The notes under the pieces are model-generated. The model worked only from the letters and a program-made list of their open reading frames with translations, had not been told where the DNA came from and ran no database searches. From positions 1 through 10,661 of the forward strand of contig JAFGBV010000051.1 in assembly GCA_016932955.1 (NCBI GenBank): a stretch of DNA of 10,661 nucleotides. The letters are read 5' to 3'. This DNA is from Anaerolineales bacterium (lineage in GTDB: Bacteria > Chloroflexota > Anaerolineae > Anaerolineales > UBA4823). Shown one piece after another: positions 6,721-10,661 of this stretch (positions are counted from its first letter, which is position 1; each line of letters begins with the position of its first letter). Both the position numbers and the translations under genes were made by a program.

Positions 6721-7349
6721 AAGATATTCCGACAACACAGTATTATTATCCAAACCAGCTTGGGCGGATCATTTTTATTGGTATGGAAGAGGTCATTGGA
6801 AAAATCGGGGTGAACGCTGTGCTCAACCAGGCGGGACTGCCTGATTATATCGACAATTATCCGCAGAATAACCTGGACCAGCAATTCAAGTTTTCGGATA
6901 TTGGGAGGATCTTGCAGGCGCTGGAGGAAATTTACGGGCCACGTGGTGGGCGGGGTCTGGCGTTGCGCACTGGGCGGGCATGTTTCAAACACGGGCTGCG
7001 CGAGTTTGGCACCCTGTTGAATTTTGCAGACCTGGCTTTCCGCTTGTTGCCCATGGATGTAAAACTTCGCACAAGCGTCGAAATTTTTGCTGAGATATTC
7101 AACCGTTACTCGGACCAACTTGTTGTGGTAGATGAGGATAGTGATTGCTTTTATTGGAATGTCGAGCGTTGTCCATTCTGTTGGGGAAGGAATTCTGACA
7201 CTCCCGTGTGCCACCTGACCGTGGGCTTACTTCAGGAAGCCTTATACTGGGTTAGTGGTGGAAAATTCTACAATGTCGAAGAAATCGAGTGCATGGCAAA
7301 GGGGGATCCCGCCTGCCGGATCATTATCGGGAAGAAATCCCTGGATTAG
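6717..7349 (+). CDS. V4R (4-vinyl reductase-like) domain protein, cysteine-rich ligand or metal sensor
   Basis: This 210-residue protein has no membrane segment. The C-terminal half carries the V4R pattern: CPFCWGRN (152-159), CHLTVGLLQEAL (165-176) and the closing motif IECMAKGDPACRIII (190-204). Cys144, 152, 155, 165, 192 and 200 are placed as expected for metal or small-molecule binding. V4R domains occur in BchJ, linked to bacteriochlorophyll synthesis, and as sensory modules in phenol-responsive regulators such as DmpR/XylR and in stand-alone proteins. No chlorophyll-synthesis gene is seen here, so a sensor or carrier role within this operon fits better than pigment synthesis. The N-terminal half (1-130) is helical and probably aids dimerisation. 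The ATG overlaps the hydrolase stop (ATGA) and has GAGGA 9 nt upstream, implying translational coupling. Confidence 0.85.
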   Translation: MKDIPTTQYYYPNQLGRIIFIGMEEVIGKIGVNAVLNQAGLPDYIDNYPQNNLDQQFKFSDIGRILQALEEIYGPRGGRGLALRTGRACFKHGLREFGTLLNFADLAFRLLPMDVKLRTSVEIFAEIFNRYSDQLVVVDEDSDCFYWNVERCPFCWGRNSDTPVCHLTVGLLQEALYWVSGGKFYNVEEIECMAKGDPACRIIIGKKSLD

Positions 7350-7381
7350 GGAACCCGCACACCTTACGAATACTGGTAGCC

Positions 7382-8659
7382 ATGCTTAAGATTATTTTAC
7401 AGAATCCTCATTACATCTCGCCTTTTAATGAAAAGGCCCGAGATTTACGGATCATGAATAAGCCTTTGTGGCTCTCGCAGCGCGACGTCCTTGCGCCCTA
7501 TGTACATCGCGAGATGGAAATACCCCCCAATGCCAGTCTGCCTGAAACCCAGGAGGAATGCCTGGTATACAGCGACAACCTGTATTTTGACAGCAGCTAT
7601 ATCGGGGCTTTTCTTAAGCAAGCCAAGGACCTGGGCGTCGCCTGTCGGGCGGCGTTTACCATTCGTGATCCTTCCTTCCGCGAGCATGCCTTACCGCTTT
7701 CAGTTTCATATACTAAAGATGGTGAATACTATCTGGTTGATTTATGGTATTACCCGCATGGTCCTGAACAGTCAGCCAGGCCTCTGGTGATTGATACTGA
7801 CACCATCGAGGCTGGTTATTATCATGTCCCCACCTACATGGCTTATGAACAGGGCGATCTTACATTCCAGGTACCTAAATGTAGTTTATTAGCCATCGAC
7901 ACCTGGGTACACATCTTCATCGCCGATGTGGTTTATGGTCTTTTTGCACGCGGCGCCCGCTTCGAAGACCGCCTGGATCGAGACGTGTTGTTCAAGCTCT
8001 CGGTGCTGGTGAAGGCCATGTACGAAGGTAAACAAGTGTTGGATTGTTCAGGTGTGGTGGAGATTGGGCGCAACTGCACTATTGACCCCAGCGCAGTGAT
8101 TCACGGTCCGACCAGTATCGGTAATAATGTGACCATCGGTGCTGGCGTAGTCATCGAAAACTGCGTGATTGGGGATAATGTCAACGTGGGACAGGGCTGC
8201 CAGTTGATGCTTTCAGTGGTCGGTGATGGCGCTTTCCTACCCTTTCGGGCAGCCTTATTCATGACCACTTTCATGGACAATAGCATGGTTGCTCAGAACA
8301 CCTGCTTACAGATGTGCGTCATTGGACGCAACACCTTCATCGGCGCAGGTTCCACGTTTACCGATTACAATCTTTTACCTTCACCAATCCGTGCGCTAGA
8401 CGGCAACGGCAAACTGGGGGTAGCCAACCGCCCTGTATTAGGCGGTTGCGTAGGACACAACTGCCGGCTTGGGGCGGGCATGATCATTTTTCCTGCCCGC
8501 ATGATCGAGTCTGATGTGGTCTTGTTTGCTTCCTCGCAGCGTAGGGTCATCGAGAAAAACTTTGTCTTCGAAGACAGTGATCACCACGGGTTGAAATTCG
8601 CCAAGCTACACCCTCGCCTCTACCCGCGGCCGGGGGAAAGTAGCGAGGACTCCTGGTGA
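7382..8659 (+). CDS. Left-handed beta-helix (hexapeptide repeat) protein, possible acyl- or nucleotidyl-transferase relative
   Basis: The 425-residue product has two parts. Residues 223-290 are clear hexapeptide repeats of a left-handed parallel beta-helix: VVEIGRNCTIDPSAVIHG, TSIGNNVTIGAGVVIEN, CVIGDNVNVGQGCQ. They resume at 311-325 (MCVIGRNTFIGAGSTF) and around 351-370 (PVLGGCVGHNCRLGAGMIIF), as in the C-terminal half of GlmU and in sugar or serine acyltransferases. The N-terminal 220 residues, starting NPHYISPFNEKARDLRIMNK, match no catalytic family I can name; the NEKARDLRIMNKPLW stretch faintly recalls sugar nucleotidyltransferases but lacks a clear GxGTR motif. I place the start at the ATG at 7382-7384, 32 bp after the V4R stop, although the frame is open back to an ATG at 7289 inside the V4R gene; that longer start would overlap by 61 bp. 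The ribosome site is weak. Substrate unknown. Confidence 0.8.
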   Translation: MLKIILQNPHYISPFNEKARDLRIMNKPLWLSQRDVLAPYVHREMEIPPNASLPETQEECLVYSDNLYFDSSYIGAFLKQAKDLGVACRAAFTIRDPSFREHALPLSVSYTKDGEYYLVDLWYYPHGPEQSARPLVIDTDTIEAGYYHVPTYMAYEQGDLTFQVPKCSLLAIDTWVHIFIADVVYGLFARGARFEDRLDRDVLFKLSVLVKAMYEGKQVLDCSGVVEIGRNCTIDPSAVIHGPTSIGNNVTIGAGVVIENCVIGDNVNVGQGCQLMLSVVGDGAFLPFRAALFMTTFMDNSMVAQNTCLQMCVIGRNTFIGAGSTFTDYNLLPSPIRALDGNGKLGVANRPVLGGCVGHNCRLGAGMIIFPARMIESDVVLFASSQRRVIEKNFVFEDSDHHGLKFAKLHPRLYPRPGESSEDSW

Positions 8660-8662
8660 GTT

Positions 8663-9754
8663 GTGGATTCATTCGCTTTCATTATCCATCCCATTGATCC
8701 CAAACGCGATATAGCCCGGAAATATCCTTTGTTAGCGCGCCTGGTCAATGACTGGATCATCTACCACGTTGCTCCGCATTTCCCGCCAGTCTATCTATCC
8801 GAAGTGGACGGAATAATCTCTGTTAGCACCGGCAAACAGATCAAAGGCTGGTTGATTGCATGCCCCTTGACACCAAAACACTTCATGCAGTTGCCAGAAA
8901 AGCAAGTCTATCGTAAGATTATAGAAACTGGACGCTTGGCTGAGAAACTTGGTGCTAAAATATTAGGGCTGGGTGCTTACACCTCTGTGATTGGTGACGC
9001 CGGAAAAACCGTTGCCCGAGAGCTGGATATCCCGGTGACTACGGGTGATGCTTATACGGTGTCAATGGCAGTACAGGCTGTTGAACGGGCTGCTCAGGAG
9101 ATGGAGATTCCATTGCCTGGCGCTGTTGCTGCGGTGGTCGGCGCAACTGGTGCAATTGGTAGGGCTTGTTCAGCAGTGCTCTCCCGCAGTGTGGGCGAGT
9201 TATATCTCGTTGCCCGACGCCAGGCAGACCTGGATGCTTTGCGGGAGCAATTGGTGGCGCAGGGAAGCCGCGCCAGGTTGCATACCAGCACGCAAATGAG
9301 CGTGCTAAGGCAAGCGCAGATGATCTTGACTGTCACAAGCTCGATGCATTCTGTGATTGAGCCGGAAGACCTGCAGCCAGGCAGCGTGATTTGTGATGTT
9401 GCCCGGCCACGGGATGTCTCGGCTCGCGTGGTTGAGTTGCGCGATGATGTATTGGTAATTGATGGTGGTATGGTTCAGGTTCCGGGGCAGGTGGATTTCC
9501 ACTTTGATTTTGGCTTTCCTCCGCAGAAAGCTTATGCCTGCATGGCTGAGACAATGGCTTTAGCTCTGGAAGGTCGTTTTGAGGATTATACACTTGGCAA
9601 GGATATCACGTTTGAGAGAGTTGAAGAGATTACTCGTATAGCGAACAGGCATGGATTCCAACTCAGCGGTTTCCGCTCATTTGAAAAAGCAGTGACCGCA
9701 GAGGATATTGAACGTATCCGGCATAACGCACGCCGGAATTTCAGGCATATGTAA
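8663..9754 (+). CDS. NAD(P)-binding reductase resembling cyanobacterial acyl-ACP reductase (AAR; COG5322 type)
   Basis: This 363-residue oxidoreductase resembles cyanobacterial long-chain acyl-ACP reductase along most of its length. The Rossmann motif AVVGATGAIGRACS (157-170) matches AAR's AVVGATGDIGSAV, and LGLGAYTSVI (101-110) matches ALGGFTSII. VTTGDAYTVSMAVQAVE (125-141) matches FTTGNTHTAYVICRQVE, and AYACMAETMALALEGR (290-305) matches MFACFAEAMLLEFEGW. Cys293 thus falls on the AAR cysteine (Cys294 in Synechococcus) that carries the acyl thioester during reduction. AAR makes fatty aldehydes from acyl-ACP using NADPH. The comparison is from memory, not a computed alignment. The C-terminal extension after residue 338 is Arg/Lys-rich. 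The start is GTG at 8663-8665, 3 bp after the preceding stop. COG5322 proteins are often labelled predicted amino-acid or shikimate dehydrogenases, so the substrate remains unproven. Confidence 0.82.
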   Translation: MDSFAFIIHPIDPKRDIARKYPLLARLVNDWIIYHVAPHFPPVYLSEVDGIISVSTGKQIKGWLIACPLTPKHFMQLPEKQVYRKIIETGRLAEKLGAKILGLGAYTSVIGDAGKTVARELDIPVTTGDAYTVSMAVQAVERAAQEMEIPLPGAVAAVVGATGAIGRACSAVLSRSVGELYLVARRQADLDALREQLVAQGSRARLHTSTQMSVLRQAQMILTVTSSMHSVIEPEDLQPGSVICDVARPRDVSARVVELRDDVLVIDGGMVQVPGQVDFHFDFGFPPQKAYACMAETMALALEGRFEDYTLGKDITFERVEEITRIANRHGFQLSGFRSFEKAVTAEDIERIRHNARRNFRHM

Positions 9755-9761
9755 CATCACT

Positions 9762-9766
9762 GGAGG
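9762..9766 (+). promoter_or_regulatory. Shine-Dalgarno of the response regulator gene
   Basis: GGAGG lies 5 nt before the ATG at 9772-9774, inside the 17-bp gap after the reductase stop. It is a strong site and settles the start. No separate promoter is evident in this short gap, so the gene is probably read from the upstream operon. Confidence 0.7.
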
Positions 9767-9771
9767 CTGTA

Positions 9772-10659
9772 ATGGGAAAAAGCCGTTTATTGATCGTCGA
9801 AGATGATAAAGACATCTCCATGATGCTGAAAATCTACTTCTCTGGTCAGGGGTATGAAGTAGATACAGCAGAGCGCGGCAACACCGCGCTCGATAAGACA
9901 CGTTCCAACCTGCCCCACCTGATTGTGTTGGATATCATGCTGCCGGATATTGATGGTTTTGAAGTGTGCCGTATCCTGCGCACCAGCACGCGTACCAGTC
10001 ATGTGCCGATCATCTTCTTGACCCAAAAAGATGAGCGCAGTGACAAACTGGCGGGTCTGGAGTTGGGCGCGGATGACTATATCACCAAGCCTTTCGATAT
10101 CGAGGAGCTCAAGCTGCGCGTGCAGCGGGCTATTTCGCGTGCCCAACAGCAAAGCCTGACTGACCCTCGCTCGGGGTTACCGGCAGGTGCATTGATCGAG
10201 GAGCAGCTACGCAAGATCATTCAGAAACAGAATTGGGCTTTCATGGACGTCCGTATCAATTTTTACGAGGCATTCAAAGAAGCCTACGGCTTTGTGGCAG
10301 GCGATGATGTCCTGCGCTTTACTGCCATGTTGATCGGCGAGGTGCTGGATGAGTTGGGTACCAGCAATGATTTCGTGGGGCATGCCGGCGGCGATAATTT
10401 CGTGATCATCACCGCGGGGGAGCGGGCAAATGCCATCCGCGAGCGCATGAAGACTCGCTTTGCCACGGAGGTGCTGGCGCATTACAGCTTCATCGACCGT
10501 GAGCAAGGTTTTGTCCGCACAACGGATAAGAACGGACAGCCTGAGCAATCTCCGTTAATGAAAATGGCAATTGGTGCAGTCTCACCAAGCGAGTACCAAT
10601 TCGCTGACATCCGTGAGATCACTGAACTGGCTGCTGAAGCCCGCCGGCGGGATAGTTAA
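9772..10659 (+). CDS. Response regulator: receiver domain with a degenerate GGDEF domain
   Basis: The 295-residue protein has an intact receiver domain (about 1-122): acidic pocket Glu10-Asp11-Asp12, phosphoacceptor Asp54 in VLDIMLPDIDG, Thr84 in IFLTQKD and Lys106 in TKPFD. The rest (128-295) is a GGDEF-like fold: it opens with TDPRSGLPAGALIEE where active cyclases have TDxLTGLxNR, and its signature is HAGGDNFVII (204-213). The signature GGDNF lacks the catalytic Glu of GG(D/E)EF, so diguanylate cyclase activity is doubtful; it may bind GTP, cyclic di-GMP or a partner protein instead. No histidine kinase is seen in the window, so the kinase must be elsewhere. The gene follows the reductase by 17 bp and is probably the last one visible of this operon; its stop is 2 bp from the window end, so nothing can be said about what follows. 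Confidence 0.88.
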   Translation: MGKSRLLIVEDDKDISMMLKIYFSGQGYEVDTAERGNTALDKTRSNLPHLIVLDIMLPDIDGFEVCRILRTSTRTSHVPIIFLTQKDERSDKLAGLELGADDYITKPFDIEELKLRVQRAISRAQQQSLTDPRSGLPAGALIEEQLRKIIQKQNWAFMDVRINFYEAFKEAYGFVAGDDVLRFTAMLIGEVLDELGTSNDFVGHAGGDNFVIITAGERANAIRERMKTRFATEVLAHYSFIDREQGFVRTTDKNGQPEQSPLMKMAIGAVSPSEYQFADIREITELAAEARRRDS

Positions 10660-10661
10660 GC

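Noticed and set aside
6708..7214. Minus-strand open frame of 168 codons opposite the V4R gene
   Set aside because: It lies fully antisense to a gene with recognisable domain motifs, has no ribosome site and no family resemblance.
6717..7349. BchJ-type bacteriochlorophyll synthesis protein
   Set aside because: Only the general V4R pattern supports it; no other pigment-synthesis gene is in the window.
7289..7381. Longer start of the hexapeptide protein inside the V4R gene
   Set aside because: It would overlap the V4R gene by 61 bp in another frame, and the extra residues show no conserved pattern; the ATG at 7382 lies just after the V4R stop.

Overview
The window looks like bacterial chromosome, most likely from Chloroflexota (Anaerolineae-like). 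This is inferred from gene content (a DUF4388 protein next to a CvnD/MglA-like GTPase, a V4R protein, a response regulator with a GGDEF-like tail) and moderate GC; no marker gene is present to prove it. No tRNA, rRNA, CRISPR array, insertion sequence or phage gene was seen.

Left half (1-4380, minus strand): a thiamine salvage operon in transcription order thiN - thiB-like - thiP-like - thiQ-like. A promoter at about 4352-4380 drives a leader of about 195 nt that carries a canonical TPP riboswitch (4201-4283). After it comes an expression-platform hairpin that covers the thiN Shine-Dalgarno sequence. Thiamine would be captured by the lipoprotein (ThiB), moved in by the fused permease (ThiP) using the ATPase (ThiQ, cut by the window edge), then pyrophosphorylated to TPP by ThiN. 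TPP feeds back on the leader.

Middle (4151-4508): a divergent control region. The plus-strand promoter is almost perfect (TTGACG, 17 bp, TATAAT), and its -35 lies about 50 bp from that of the thiamine operon.

Right half (4509-10659, plus strand): seven tightly packed genes, probably one operon: DUF4388/PATAN protein, small GTPase, alpha/beta hydrolase, V4R-domain protein, left-handed beta-helix (hexapeptide) protein, a relative of cyanobacterial acyl-ACP reductase (AAR) with the catalytic cysteine position conserved, and a response regulator with a degenerate GGDEF domain. This mix of signalling modules (GTPase, DUF4388, V4R, receiver) and enzymes that could handle acyl groups (AAR-like reductase, hydrolase, hexapeptide protein) is the most interesting part of the window. 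A regulated fatty-aldehyde or lipid-modifying function is a plausible inference, not something the sequence proves.
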